Program-made: the position numbers and the translations under genes | Assembly (NCBI GenBank): GCA_964543545.1 | Contig: CAZIYT010000002.1 | Span: forward strand, 434,001 to 498,000 | Length of the DNA stretch: 64,000 nucleotides | Source of the DNA: UBA4416 sp964543545 | GTDB lineage: Bacteria; Bacteroidota; Bacteroidia; B-17B0; Aurantibacillaceae | Direction: 5' to 3' | In this document: piece by piece, positions 7,754 to 15,430 of the stretch | How the letters are laid out: every line of letters begins with the position of its first letter | How positions within the stretch are numbered: position 1 is the first letter of the stretch | Notes under the pieces: model-generated | Told to the model about the DNA's origin: nothing | The model's database searches: none | Seen by the model: only the letters and a program-made list of their open reading frames with translations

Positions 7754-9241
7754 TTAAAGCCCGCGTGGCAGGATGGACGTTTCAACGATATCCGGTTTGG
7801 CCGGATGCTTGCTTTTCCCGCTTTTATTATAGCTGACCGGAATTTTATTCGCTTCGCCCGATGCCCTGAATTTCTCCATCATGTCGAGCCTGGTTTTTGC
7901 CTGCACCTCTTCACTTTTGTTTTTGAGCTTAGCCGGTTTCAACCATTCCTGCCCGAAAGGCTTCACGTTGACGAGTAAGACTTCTTCCTTGTTGAGCATC
8001 ATGCTTTTCGGAATGTGTGCCGACTCCATGCCCATGAGCGCACCGAATTTATCGCCTTTGTATTGCTTGTCTTCGAAAAAGGTTTTAATGTCCTTGTTGC
8101 TGTCGTTATCCTTTACTACCCACAGTTCCACGTTGCCTTCGTTGAATTCGATGGTCAGGTAAGTATGGTTCTCCATCAGCTTTTTGAAGTCGCCGTGATT
8201 AAGTGCGATCTGCGAAACGCTGTTCATCAAGGCCAGGCAGAAGTGGTCTTTCACCGTATTAAAGGGAACATGCCCTTCAAATTCGACGTAAAATTCGAGG
8301 CCGGTGCCATTGTATTGCTCATGGTCTTTTCTTCCCAGGTACACGTCAGACATTCCATCGGTGATAAGCACCGTGGAGTCGGCGGTGTAAATCACGCGCA
8401 TGATCTCGGAAATATGGGAGTGGCTGTTTTCTGGCCAGTTGATGCTTCGGAAGCCGCCGATATTTAAATAGATCAATTGCTCGTCCATCTTGCCGAAGCT
8501 ACGGTAGTGCTCATGCCGAAGCTGTTGTGCTTCCAGGAAATCATCTTTGCTTTGCTGGTATGCCGCTTCCAGCCCGATGCTTTGTTTTTGTAGCTGAGCC
8601 AGGTTCCATTCCGGGAAGGCGGGCTCCGATTGTGCGGTGAGGATGCCCTTTTCCAGTCTCAGGTAAAGTTGTTGCAGGTTCTTTCCCAATGCCGCATAGA
8701 GGCAGTCAAGCGCAGAGTCGTCGCTCAGGATCCCTGAAGAGCGCATGGTATTTTTGGTCTTGAAGCTTGTATCAATGAACATCCCAATCTCATCAGCCTG
8801 TGGCTCAAAGCGGATCAGCGACTCCATGTACTCAAATTCATCACCTTCAGGGAATCTTGTCAGGTTATCCTGAAGCATATGTTCTTTCAGCCTTTCCAAC
8901 AGATCCGTCACAGTCATAACCTTAAATACTACCGGCTGACCTTTTTGAAAGATAAACTGCACTTTGGTGAAGGGCGGCTGCACGCGAAACAGGGAGTCGG
9001 GATTGATCTCACGCGCAAGACCGTCGAGCTTGTTATCGACGGCCTGCATCTCTTCCTGCATGGCATCGTCCTGGTTTCTGTAATCGTAGACGGTACCGTT
9101 TTCTATAAAGTAAATGTTTCCGCCCTGCGAGCCGTATCTGGTTTTAATTTTTTCCTGGTAGTAGATGCGCCCTTCTTTCAGGACATCGTTGAGGGCTTCG
9201 CCCGCTTGCTTGAGGAGTTCGGAATGTTCTTGTATCTGCAT
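7754..9241 (-). CDS. Uncharacterised 495-residue soluble protein
   Basis: Starts at ATG 9241 (MQIQEHSELLK); a TTG three codons upstream is weaker. A TAnnTTTG box lies about 55 bp upstream. No signal peptide or membrane segment. The N-terminal third is helical and partly coiled; the middle (about residues 240-400) has beta-like segments such as YLNIGGFRSINW, VLITDGMSDVYLG and LEFYVEFEGHVPF, which loosely recall suppressor-of-fused-like domains, but this is not secure. The C-terminal about 60 residues are Lys-rich and probably disordered. No function is assigned. Confidence 0.7.
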   Translation of the reverse strand: MQIQEHSELLKQAGEALNDVLKEGRIYYQEKIKTRYGSQGGNIYFIENGTVYDYRNQDDAMQEEMQAVDNKLDGLAREINPDSLFRVQPPFTKVQFIFQKGQPVVFKVMTVTDLLERLKEHMLQDNLTRFPEGDEFEYMESLIRFEPQADEIGMFIDTSFKTKNTMRSSGILSDDSALDCLYAALGKNLQQLYLRLEKGILTAQSEPAFPEWNLAQLQKQSIGLEAAYQQSKDDFLEAQQLRHEHYRSFGKMDEQLIYLNIGGFRSINWPENSHSHISEIMRVIYTADSTVLITDGMSDVYLGRKDHEQYNGTGLEFYVEFEGHVPFNTVKDHFCLALMNSVSQIALNHGDFKKLMENHTYLTIEFNEGNVELWVVKDNDSNKDIKTFFEDKQYKGDKFGALMGMESAHIPKSMMLNKEEVLLVNVKPFGQEWLKPAKLKNKSEEVQAKTRLDMMEKFRASGEANKIPVSYNKSGKSKHPAKPDIVETSILPRGL

Positions 9242-9296
9242 CGTTAACAATGAATAGGTGATGTAAAGCTAAGCGCATTCCTCCTGAAAAATGATT

Positions 9297-9304
9297 CAAA
9301 TGTA
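9297..9304 (-). promoter_or_regulatory. Bacteroidota -7 box (TACATTTG)
   Basis: Exact TAnnTTTG match on the minus strand, about 55 bp upstream of the ATG at 9241. No clear -33 TTG element is seen at the usual spacing. Confidence 0.4.
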
Positions 9305-9359
9305 CATTCGTTATGATTGAATGAGTATTCGTTTCTGTAGCGGGGAAATCCGGGATGAA

Positions 9360-9698
9360 TTAAGCGAAATCTTCCAGCTTCACAACCTTGTTTCCCGAAA
9401 AGGTGAATACCGATTTGCCGCTCAGCTCAAGTACATCACCTTTTTTCATGCCATTCGGCAGGTCTGTGGTCATGCGCGCCCTATAGGTAATCGCGATTTC
9501 CGTCTGATTACCGGCATGGTTGAAGTTTGTGATAAACCGTTCCCTCTCGGAAAAAAGAGCAAGCGCCTGTTCGGCTTGTTGACGGAAAGCATCCTGTCCT
9601 TCCAGGAGCCTGGCAGCGGCTTCGTTCATTGCATCCAGGTTGCGCTGCCTTTGTTCGGTAGTAGGGGCGGAATAAGGCTCGGCGACTCCTATGATCAT
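9360..9698 (-). CDS. Chimeric protein: DUF4406 N-terminus joined to NTF2/SnoaL-like C-terminus
   Basis: A 112-residue protein starting at ATG 9698. The first 33 residues are nearly the same as those of the DUF4406 protein at 5703-6044, and the DNA match over about 100 bp is roughly nine bases in ten. The rest does not continue the DUF4406 fold; it reads as the second half of a SnoaL/NTF2-like ester cyclase-type domain, with FRQQAEQALALFSE, ERFITNFNHAGNQTEIAITY, and a final GNKVVKLEDFA that matches the usual end of that family. The join is in frame near codon 34. The product could be a relict of recombination or a small expressed protein. Catalytic residues of neither family are complete. Confidence 0.7.
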   Translation of the reverse strand: MIIGVAEPYSAPTTEQRQRNLDAMNEAAARLLEGQDAFRQQAEQALALFSERERFITNFNHAGNQTEIAITYRARMTTDLPNGMKKGDVLELSGKSVFTFSGNKVVKLEDFA

Positions 9699-9725
9699 AG
9701 TTGTTTTGTTGAATAAAGGAATAGA

Positions 9726-10142
9726 TTACTCCACCACATCGGTTTGTTTTGACTTTTCCTCATCGTCTGCGGAGGAAGCAGATGCCGTCTGGGATGGTTT
9801 TATTTTCCAAAGCGACTTTACTGCAAGATAGATAAGGCCGCCGGGAATTAAGCCAATGAATACCGGGATTAACACTTCGATCTTAAAAAAGCTACTACGG
9901 CTTTCGAAGTACCATTTTGTAGCATAAAAACCGGTAACGCCCATGATGAGGCCACAAGCTATAGATAATACAGCGCGCTTGGTATCGTAACAATACATGG
10001 CAAAAGCGGCTACCAGTGCACTAACAATAAGCCAGCCTGTATGTCCCAGTCCGAAGCTGTCATAGCCCATCATGGTTGGGATGATGACGCAGCCAATAGC
10101 AATAATCGGTGGAATTTCTTTCTTTAAAAGCTCCTTGTTCAT
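9726..10142 (-). CDS. Small four-helix membrane protein, unknown
   Basis: A 138-residue protein starting at ATG 10142 with four predicted membrane segments (about residues 10-25, 35-52, 57-77, 88-108) and an acidic, Ser-rich cytoplasmic tail (SSADDEEKSK). It resembles no family I can name. It is divergent from the Bcr/CflA exporter gene, separated by 111 bp that hold a promoter-like box on the plus strand. Confidence 0.7.
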   Translation of the reverse strand: MNKELLKKEIPPIIAIGCVIIPTMMGYDSFGLGHTGWLIVSALVAAFAMYCYDTKRAVLSIACGLIMGVTGFYATKWYFESRSSFFKIEVLIPVFIGLIPGGLIYLAVKSLWKIKPSQTASASSADDEEKSKQTDVVE

Positions 10143-10213
10143 AAGGATTATTCTTTTTGTTTCTTACATCATAAATATAGAATATTATTTCAATTCCTTT
10201 AAAAAGACAATCG

Positions 10214-10221
10214 TATCTTTG
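10214..10221 (+). promoter_or_regulatory. Bacteroidota -7 box (TATCTTTG)
   Basis: TAnnTTTG match 32 bp upstream of the exporter start codon in the divergent intergenic region. A -33 element is not obvious. Confidence 0.5.
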
Positions 10222-10253
10222 CGCCTCTTTTATCAATCTTCATTTATTGCTTT

Positions 10254-11456
10254 ATGGAAAAAGGTCAACGCCTCATTGTTATTCTCATCCTCGGCCTGCT
10301 TTCTGCTATCGGTCCGTTCTCTATCGATATGTACCTACCCGGTTTTCCGGCCATTGCCAAAGACCTGAGCTGCTCGGTAGACATGGTTTCCTATACACTG
10401 GCCAGTTTCTTTGTGGGCGTGTGCCTCGGGCAGATCATCAGTGGGCCCTTACTAGATCGCTTCGGGCGCAAACGGCCTTTGTATATTGGCATGGCTCTTT
10501 ATATTTTAGCGTCCATCGGTTGTGCTTTTTCCACTTCGGTAGAGGTGCTCATCGTGTTCCGGCTGTTCCAGGCTTTGGGTGGCTGTGTGACGATGGTAGC
10601 GCCACGGGCTATTATCCGCGACCTCTTCCCGGTAGAGGAAAGCGCGAAGATCTTTTCGATGATGATCCTCATCCTCGGTGTGTCGCCCATCCTGGCGCCT
10701 ACGGTAGGAAGTTTTCTCATTGAAGACTTCGGCTGGCAATCGGTGTTCCTGGTGCTGGGAGCCATTTCCTTATTGGTCTTGCTGGCCGTAGTATTCCTGA
10801 TGCCGGAGAGCAAGCAACCCGATCCTACCTTCTCTTTAAAAGTGGTGGACATCCTGTCGAGCTTTAAAACGGTGATGAAGGAGCGGCAGTTCTACATGTA
10901 TACCTTATCGGGCTCCATTGCTGCAGCCGGGCTTTTCGCGTATCTGGCAGGCTCACCTTTCGTCTTATTAAAATTACATGGCGTGAGCGAAAAAGGCTAC
11001 GGCATCATCTTCGCGATCATTGCTTCCGGCTTGATTACGGCCAGCCAGCTCAACAATGTGCTCCTGAGAAAATATACCAGTGTGCAAATCGTCAAGGTTA
11101 CGCTCATCCTGCAAACCATTTTCGGCCTGTGTTTATTTATCGGATCAGTCTTTGACGTGCTTGGCTTATATGGCTTGATCACCTTTATCTTTTTATTCCT
11201 GAGCTGCCAGGGTTTTAACTTCCCCAATTCTGCAGCTTTATCAATGGCTCCCTTTGAGAAAGAGGCGGGGAGTGCATCGGCTCTGATGGGCGCAATCCAG
11301 ATGGGATTCGGCGCTGCGGCAGCTGCCGTAGTGGGCATGCTCAACGCCAGCACCGCTTTGCCTATGACCGGCGTGATGGCCGTGTGCAGCCTCTGGGCTT
11401 TGGTGATCCTGCTGATGGCCGGCAAGAAAAATGCCAGGTTGAAGATGGCGGTTTGA
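10254..11456 (+). CDS. Bcr/CflA-family multidrug efflux MFS transporter
   Basis: A 400-residue, twelve-helix major facilitator protein of the drug:H+ antiporter group, inserted in the inner membrane. Marks include the opening LGLLSAIGPFSIDMYLPGFP typical of Bcr/CflA proteins (the SIDMYLP segment), DRFGRKRPL (motif A) in the loop between helices 2 and 3, RLFQALGGC and the helix-5 PILAPTVGS motif. Substrates in relatives include bicyclomycin, chloramphenicol and sulfonamides; the substrate here is unknown. It is a single-gene unit, with a TAnnTTTG box 32 bp upstream and a strong terminator directly downstream. Confidence 0.9.
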   Translation: MEKGQRLIVILILGLLSAIGPFSIDMYLPGFPAIAKDLSCSVDMVSYTLASFFVGVCLGQIISGPLLDRFGRKRPLYIGMALYILASIGCAFSTSVEVLIVFRLFQALGGCVTMVAPRAIIRDLFPVEESAKIFSMMILILGVSPILAPTVGSFLIEDFGWQSVFLVLGAISLLVLLAVVFLMPESKQPDPTFSLKVVDILSSFKTVMKERQFYMYTLSGSIAAAGLFAYLAGSPFVLLKLHGVSEKGYGIIFAIIASGLITASQLNNVLLRKYTSVQIVKVTLILQTIFGLCLFIGSVFDVLGLYGLITFIFLFLSCQGFNFPNSAALSMAPFEKEAGSASALMGAIQMGFGAAAAAVVGMLNASTALPMTGVMAVCSLWALVILLMAGKKNARLKMAV

Positions 11457-11478
11457 TTTAATTTTGACGATATTTTTT

Positions 11479-11512
11479 AACACCTAAGGTTAGCCTTAGG
11501 TGTTTTTTTATT
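11479..11512 (+). terminator. Rho-independent terminator
   Basis: An 11-bp perfect stem (AACACCTAAGG / CCTTAGGTGTT) with a TTAG loop and a following T-tract, 22 bp after the exporter stop codon. Confidence 0.9.
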
Positions 11513-11540
11513 TTTTGTTTGTAATGTTGGGGATATTTTA

Positions 11541-12527
11541 ATGAATATGTTTTTACTTGATATCAATAAATTAGAAGCTGGTGACATAATTCTTATGCGC
11601 TCTAATTCCGAAATTAGTCAACTTGTAAGAAGATTGACGAAAAGTGAGTATTCACATGCAATGTTATATGTAGGGGTTTCAAGTTGCATTGAATCTGATG
11701 GATATGGGGTACAGTCTCAAAATATTCAAAGATTACCGTATGAAAATGTCAGCGATGTTAAAGTTCTTAGAATTAAAGAAGCAAAATATAAACATAGAAT
11801 TCACGATGCAATAGTTTTTGCGAGACAAAAAATAGGAACAGAATACTCATTAGATGAGGCAAAAATAGCCTTATTAAAAAGTGAGGTCGAAGCTAAAGAA
11901 CCAAATAGACAATTTTGTGCACGGTTCGTTGCTCAGGCATACGAAAGTGCTGGGATTAAGATTGTTGATAATCCAGACTATTGTATTCCAGAAGAACTTC
12001 TAAAATCTGAATTTCTAATTGAGATCGAGGAACCTTTGCGAAAAGCAAATGAGGCCGAAATTGAGTTTGCAAATAGCGAAAGTCCTTTAAAAAAGCAAAC
12101 TGAAATTCATAATTTAATTTTTAGTAATGCAAGAAAGTTATCGGGTGTAGATATTCAAAATTTTGAACAACTCTCAAAATACGTTTTGGAAAATCCAAGC
12201 AAAGAGCCTGAAATAACTAAACTTATTGAAAACTCTGGTTATTTGACGATGTGGCAAATGGATATATCAAATAATCCGTGGCACTACAATCCCAAACTCT
12301 TCAAAGAACATTACAAAAATCCGATACAAATTGTTGAAGTGGCTTTATTCTTTGCGACTACCGAAAAAGAAACAAGAAGTAGGTTTGAAATGACATTAGA
12401 TGCTTTAGAGTTTGGTCATTTTCTTTATCAACAAAGATATTTCGAAATACAAATTGAGCTATATCAAAAACTAATTGAGTTGAGTATACAAAGAGAATTA
12501 ACTGCATTAAAAATTCTAAAAGGGTAA
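11541..12527 (+). CDS. YiiX/YebB-like permuted papain-fold (NlpC/P60-related) hydrolase, AT-rich
   Basis: A 328-residue protein from ATG 11541 (an ATG two codons later is equivalent). The N-terminal about 150 residues fit the permuted NlpC/P60 group (DUF830, YiiX/YebB): LEAGDIILMRS at 11-21, YSHAMLYVG at 37-45 with catalytic-type His39, and QFCARFVAQAYESAG at 124-138 with catalytic-type Cys126, in the His-before-Cys order of the permuted fold. Such enzymes cut or transfer acyl or peptide bonds. The C-terminal half (about 165-328) is helical, acidic and unrecognised. There is no signal peptide, so a cytoplasmic target is likely. Base use is much more AT-rich than all neighbours, with many AAA, ATA and TTT codons, suggesting recent transfer. 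Confidence 0.75.
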   Translation: MNMFLLDINKLEAGDIILMRSNSEISQLVRRLTKSEYSHAMLYVGVSSCIESDGYGVQSQNIQRLPYENVSDVKVLRIKEAKYKHRIHDAIVFARQKIGTEYSLDEAKIALLKSEVEAKEPNRQFCARFVAQAYESAGIKIVDNPDYCIPEELLKSEFLIEIEEPLRKANEAEIEFANSESPLKKQTEIHNLIFSNARKLSGVDIQNFEQLSKYVLENPSKEPEITKLIENSGYLTMWQMDISNNPWHYNPKLFKEHYKNPIQIVEVALFFATTEKETRSRFEMTLDALEFGHFLYQQRYFEIQIELYQKLIELSIQRELTALKILKG

Positions 12528-12694
12528 AGAAGCTTTGTAAGTACTTCTATTGTCTTCTGCTGATATTATTTAAAAAAATTGCTTAGCACTTTATTCCTTT
12601 ACGTTAGCTTTTTCCCTGCGGGATAGTGTATCCTCATGTGAGACAATGTATCTTTTATAACAGGTTAATCTGAGTCATTGTTCGTTGTTCAATT

Positions 12695-12711
12695 CAACCC
12701 CTTTAGGGTTG
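12695..12711. repeat. Short palindrome CAACCC-CTTTA-GGGTTG
   Basis: A 6-bp stem with a 5-nt loop in the gap between the AT-rich gene and the endonuclease V gene. Similar elements occur at 38222-38243, 38274-38295 and 38404-38425, suggesting a dispersed extragenic palindrome. The rest of the 264-bp gap holds no gene. Confidence 0.5.
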
Positions 12712-12741
12712 GTTTTTGTTTTCATTTTTTTGTTATTCAGG

Positions 12742-12765
12742 TTAAAGCCCTTCGGGCTTTTTAAA
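12742..12765. terminator. Bidirectional terminator-like hairpin
   Basis: AAAGCCC-TTC-GGGCTTT hairpin followed by TT, lying between the convergent YiiX-like and endonuclease V genes. It could serve either strand. Confidence 0.6.
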
Positions 12766-12791
12766 TCTGCTCTTAATCTGCGCCCATCTGC

Positions 12792-13316
12792 TCAATCAGC
12801 GTTATCTGCGTTCCATTGTTTTGTTAGCTGATCCAACTGTTTCAGCAGGGCAGGGAGCCTGTAGTCGCCGGCCATGCTTTTTACGTGCTGCGCTGCTGTT
12901 TCGATATCTATGCCAATAGCAGTGACATAAAGCGGTTTCAGGCTTTCTCCTCTTAGTACCGGTTTCTTGAGTTTGTCAATAGAAGCAAAGTTCGTCTTTG
13001 CCACGCCGATCACCGGGACCTTTTCCTGAAGCGCTTGGTACAAATGTCCGCCCAATCCTAATTTTTGCTCATCATCCAGGAACACGAAGCCATCCACAAT
13101 AATCGCTTCCAGGCTGTTATAAGGTAATGTCTTAAAAAGATCAAGAATGCAGGGCAGCTCGCGCTTATAGAACTCGCCGGGAGTGTAATCGGCTACGTGT
13201 TCCATAAAGGCCGTGTGAATGGCGAATGGCTGCGTATCATTCCAATGCTCAAAAGCCAGGCATACCGTTTTGGCTTTGCCGGCGTTGTCATACCAGGTAT
13301 CGAATGCAAGGATCAT
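12792..13316 (-). CDS. nfi: Endonuclease V
   Basis: A 174-residue protein. ATG 13316 is chosen because it overlaps the upstream stop codon as ATGA and begins directly at the first strand (MILAFDTWY); a GTG nine codons upstream exists. Endonuclease V nicks DNA near deaminated bases such as inosine. Motifs seen are Asp6 in AFD (metal ligand), YTPGEFYKRELPCIL (the Tyr-wedge and catalytic Glu region), IIVDGFVFLDDEQKLGLGGHLY with its Asp and His, and VPVIGVAKT. The length is shorter than the about 220 residues of the E. coli enzyme, with a short N-terminus. It is coupled to a P-loop kinase gene. Confidence 0.88.
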   Translation of the reverse strand: MILAFDTWYDNAGKAKTVCLAFEHWNDTQPFAIHTAFMEHVADYTPGEFYKRELPCILDLFKTLPYNSLEAIIVDGFVFLDDEQKLGLGGHLYQALQEKVPVIGVAKTNFASIDKLKKPVLRGESLKPLYVTAIGIDIETAAQHVKSMAGDYRLPALLKQLDQLTKQWNADNAD

Positions 13317-13771
13317 CGGATGTTGTTTGGTTCTGTTGTCCACTCGTTGACTACAAAGCCATCTGCCGTCAATTCCACATAATACAATTCGTCATAGCCT
13401 TCTTCCCATACAGGAAGCTGCAGCTTGTTGTAGGTGGCTTTCAGGCCTTTCTCCGGGATCAGCTCCTTGCCCTGGCGCAGGCTGTTCCGTTGCAGGGCAT
13501 CGCCGATCACCGATTTGAAATAATAGCCAATCACTTTGTATTGCCTGGCTTTGGCTGCGCTAATGTACTGTTCCCGTTCGGCCCGCGTAGGGTTGGTGTT
13601 ATCGATCACAAAGGGCATTTGTGTGACCAGGCAGGTTTCCATAAACTTACCCAGGCGGTTCCTCGTTTTCAGCAGATCGAGGGAAAGGTGCATGTGCGAT
13701 CTGAAAAAGCGCTCTTTGAAGAAAGAACTTTTCCCGCTTGCCTGTATGCCGCAAAAGATAATCGCTTCCAT
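13313..13771 (-). CDS. P-loop kinase of the polynucleotide-kinase-like type
   Basis: A 152-residue protein starting at ATG 13771. Residues 8-16 (GIQASGKSS) form a Walker A motif; DNTNPTRAEREQYI, followed by an Arg-rich helix, is typical of the small AAA_33/zeta-toxin-like and T4 polynucleotide kinase group. These phosphorylate nucleic acid 5' ends, nucleosides or other small hydroxyl substrates. The short length means a lone kinase domain with no phosphatase part. Its stop codon overlaps the endonuclease V start (ATGA), implying translational coupling and perhaps a shared repair task. Confidence 0.75.
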   Translation of the reverse strand: MEAIIFCGIQASGKSSFFKERFFRSHMHLSLDLLKTRNRLGKFMETCLVTQMPFVIDNTNPTRAEREQYISAAKARQYKVIGYYFKSVIGDALQRNSLRQGKELIPEKGLKATYNKLQLPVWEEGYDELYYVELTADGFVVNEWTTEPNNIR

Positions 13772-13909
13772 GAATTTTATTTAATTTAACCACATAGAGA
13801 CATAGAAAATAGAGGGAACCAGAAGAAATCATCTGCTTTTTATTGCTCTGATCCTTGTTCTCATCATAGCTATCTGCGTCATCTGTGTTCCATTTGTTCC
13901 ATCGTTCTC

Positions 13910-13947
13910 CAACAAAAAAGCCCCGCATAGTGCAGGGCTTCTTTTTC
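13910..13947 (-). terminator. Terminator after glutamate dehydrogenase gene
   Basis: GCCC-C-GCA / TGC-A-GGGC hairpin with a run of T on the minus strand (AAAAAA on the plus strand at 13912-13918) 15 bp beyond the gdh stop codon. T-rich on both sides, so it may also act rightward. Confidence 0.8.
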
Positions 13948-13961
13948 AAAAGTAAACGCTC

Positions 13962-15233
13962 TTAGTAGTTTCCTTTTAATGTAACACCCTGCTCAATTTT
14001 TTGTAAAGCAGTAATATAAGCAGCAATACGCATCGATGTTTTGAACTCGGCTGCATTTTTCCATACATGGGCAAATGCCACTTCCATTTTCTCGTCGTGC
14101 TTGCTGTTCACTTCTTCCTCGCTCCAGTAGTAACCGGCTTTGTTCTGTACCCACTCGAAGTAAGATACCGTTACACCGCCTGAGTTAGCCAGGATATCCG
14201 GAACCACGATGATTTTTTTCTCATTCAGGATCGGATCCGCTTCCGGCATGGTAGGGCCGTTAGCGCCTTCCACGATCAGTTTTGCCTGGATGCTGTGTGC
14301 CAGCTCCTCGGTAATTACATTTTGTAAAGCCGCAGGAACCAATACGTCGCATTTGCAGGTAATGATCTCGTTTGCTTTAATTTCTGTACCGCCTGTAAAG
14401 CCTTTCAGCACGCGGTTGTTCTTAGCCACATAGTCTAAGGCCGCTTTCACGTCGATACCTTTTTCGTTGTAGAACGTAGCAGTATGGTCGCCGATGGCAA
14501 CGATCTTAATGCCTTGCTCCGCTAATAAGCGCGCAGCGTGAGAGCCTACGTTACCGAAGCCCTGTACGGCAGCTGTTACTTCTTTCGGGTTCAGGTTCAT
14601 TTTCTTCAGGGCAGCGAGGGTATTCACCATTACGCCACGTCCTGTTGCTGCATCACGGCCCAAAGAACCACCGATCACGATAGGCTTGCCTGTAATAACG
14701 CCCGGGCTGTCTTCGCCGGTAATTTTGTTGAACTCATCCAGGATCCAGGCCATTTCTCTTCCGCCGGTTCCCATGTCAGGAGCAGGAATATCTTTATTTA
14801 CACCGAATACATCTTTCATCGACGCAGCATAAGCACGGGTCATACGCTCCAATTCTCCAACGCTCATGGTACGCGGATCGCATTTGATCCCGCCTTTGGC
14901 ACCACCGTAAGGCAGGTTTGCCACGGCACATTTAAAGCTCATCCAGGCAGCCAGTGCCATCACCTCATCCTGATTCACATCCATGGCATAACGGATACCA
15001 CCTTTAGAAGGACCTAAAATAGTGGAGTGCACGATACGGTAGCCTTCAAATACCTGGATCTTGCCGTTGTCCATCATCACTGGTAAACTTACTTTTACCT
15101 GTTTGATAGGACTGCGTAATATTGTGGCAACGTCTTCAGACATATTCATCAATTTGGCAGCTACATCTAAGCGGGCTAATACGGCTTCGAACATAGATTC
15201 GTGAGCTGTTTCCTGTGCAGTTTGTGTCGACAT
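13962..15233 (-). CDS. gdhA: Glutamate dehydrogenase (Glu/Leu/Phe/Val dehydrogenase family)
   Basis: A 423-residue hexameric-type amino-acid dehydrogenase that interconverts glutamate and 2-oxoglutarate plus ammonia using NAD(P). Seen are GPSKGGIRY (74-82), the catalytic Lys113 in PYGGAKGGI, DIPAPDMGTGGREMAW, GGSLGRDAATGRGV, the Rossmann GFGNVGSHAA and GANGPT. Length is normal for the about 420-residue form. It is a single-gene unit with a minus-strand TAnnTTTG box about 45 bp upstream and a clear terminator. The coenzyme preference cannot be read with certainty. Confidence 0.92.
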   Translation of the reverse strand: MSTQTAQETAHESMFEAVLARLDVAAKLMNMSEDVATILRSPIKQVKVSLPVMMDNGKIQVFEGYRIVHSTILGPSKGGIRYAMDVNQDEVMALAAWMSFKCAVANLPYGGAKGGIKCDPRTMSVGELERMTRAYAASMKDVFGVNKDIPAPDMGTGGREMAWILDEFNKITGEDSPGVITGKPIVIGGSLGRDAATGRGVMVNTLAALKKMNLNPKEVTAAVQGFGNVGSHAARLLAEQGIKIVAIGDHTATFYNEKGIDVKAALDYVAKNNRVLKGFTGGTEIKANEIITCKCDVLVPAALQNVITEELAHSIQAKLIVEGANGPTMPEADPILNEKKIIVVPDILANSGGVTVSYFEWVQNKAGYYWSEEEVNSKHDEKMEVAFAHVWKNAAEFKTSMRIAAYITALQKIEQGVTLKGNY

Positions 15234-15277
15234 ATTCGTTTTAGTTTTTGGTTAAATTTTTTATGTAGTTAGGGCTA

Positions 15278-15285
15278 CAAAATTA
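15278..15285 (-). promoter_or_regulatory. Bacteroidota -7 box (TAATTTTG) before gdhA
   Basis: TAnnTTTG match on the minus strand, 45 bp upstream of the gdhA ATG at 15233. No good -33 match. The remaining gap to 15430 shows nothing else. Confidence 0.45.
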
Positions 15286-15430
15286 GTAAAAATTCTATGA
15301 TTGTAACGGTTTTAGCAGAAATTAGGGGCTAGTTTTTAACCGTGTTTTCTTGATAATTACCGGAATCGGGGAGAGGGCATTTTTGTTGGCTAAAGCCCTG
15401 TAAATGGACGATCAGAAGCAGATTTCAAAT

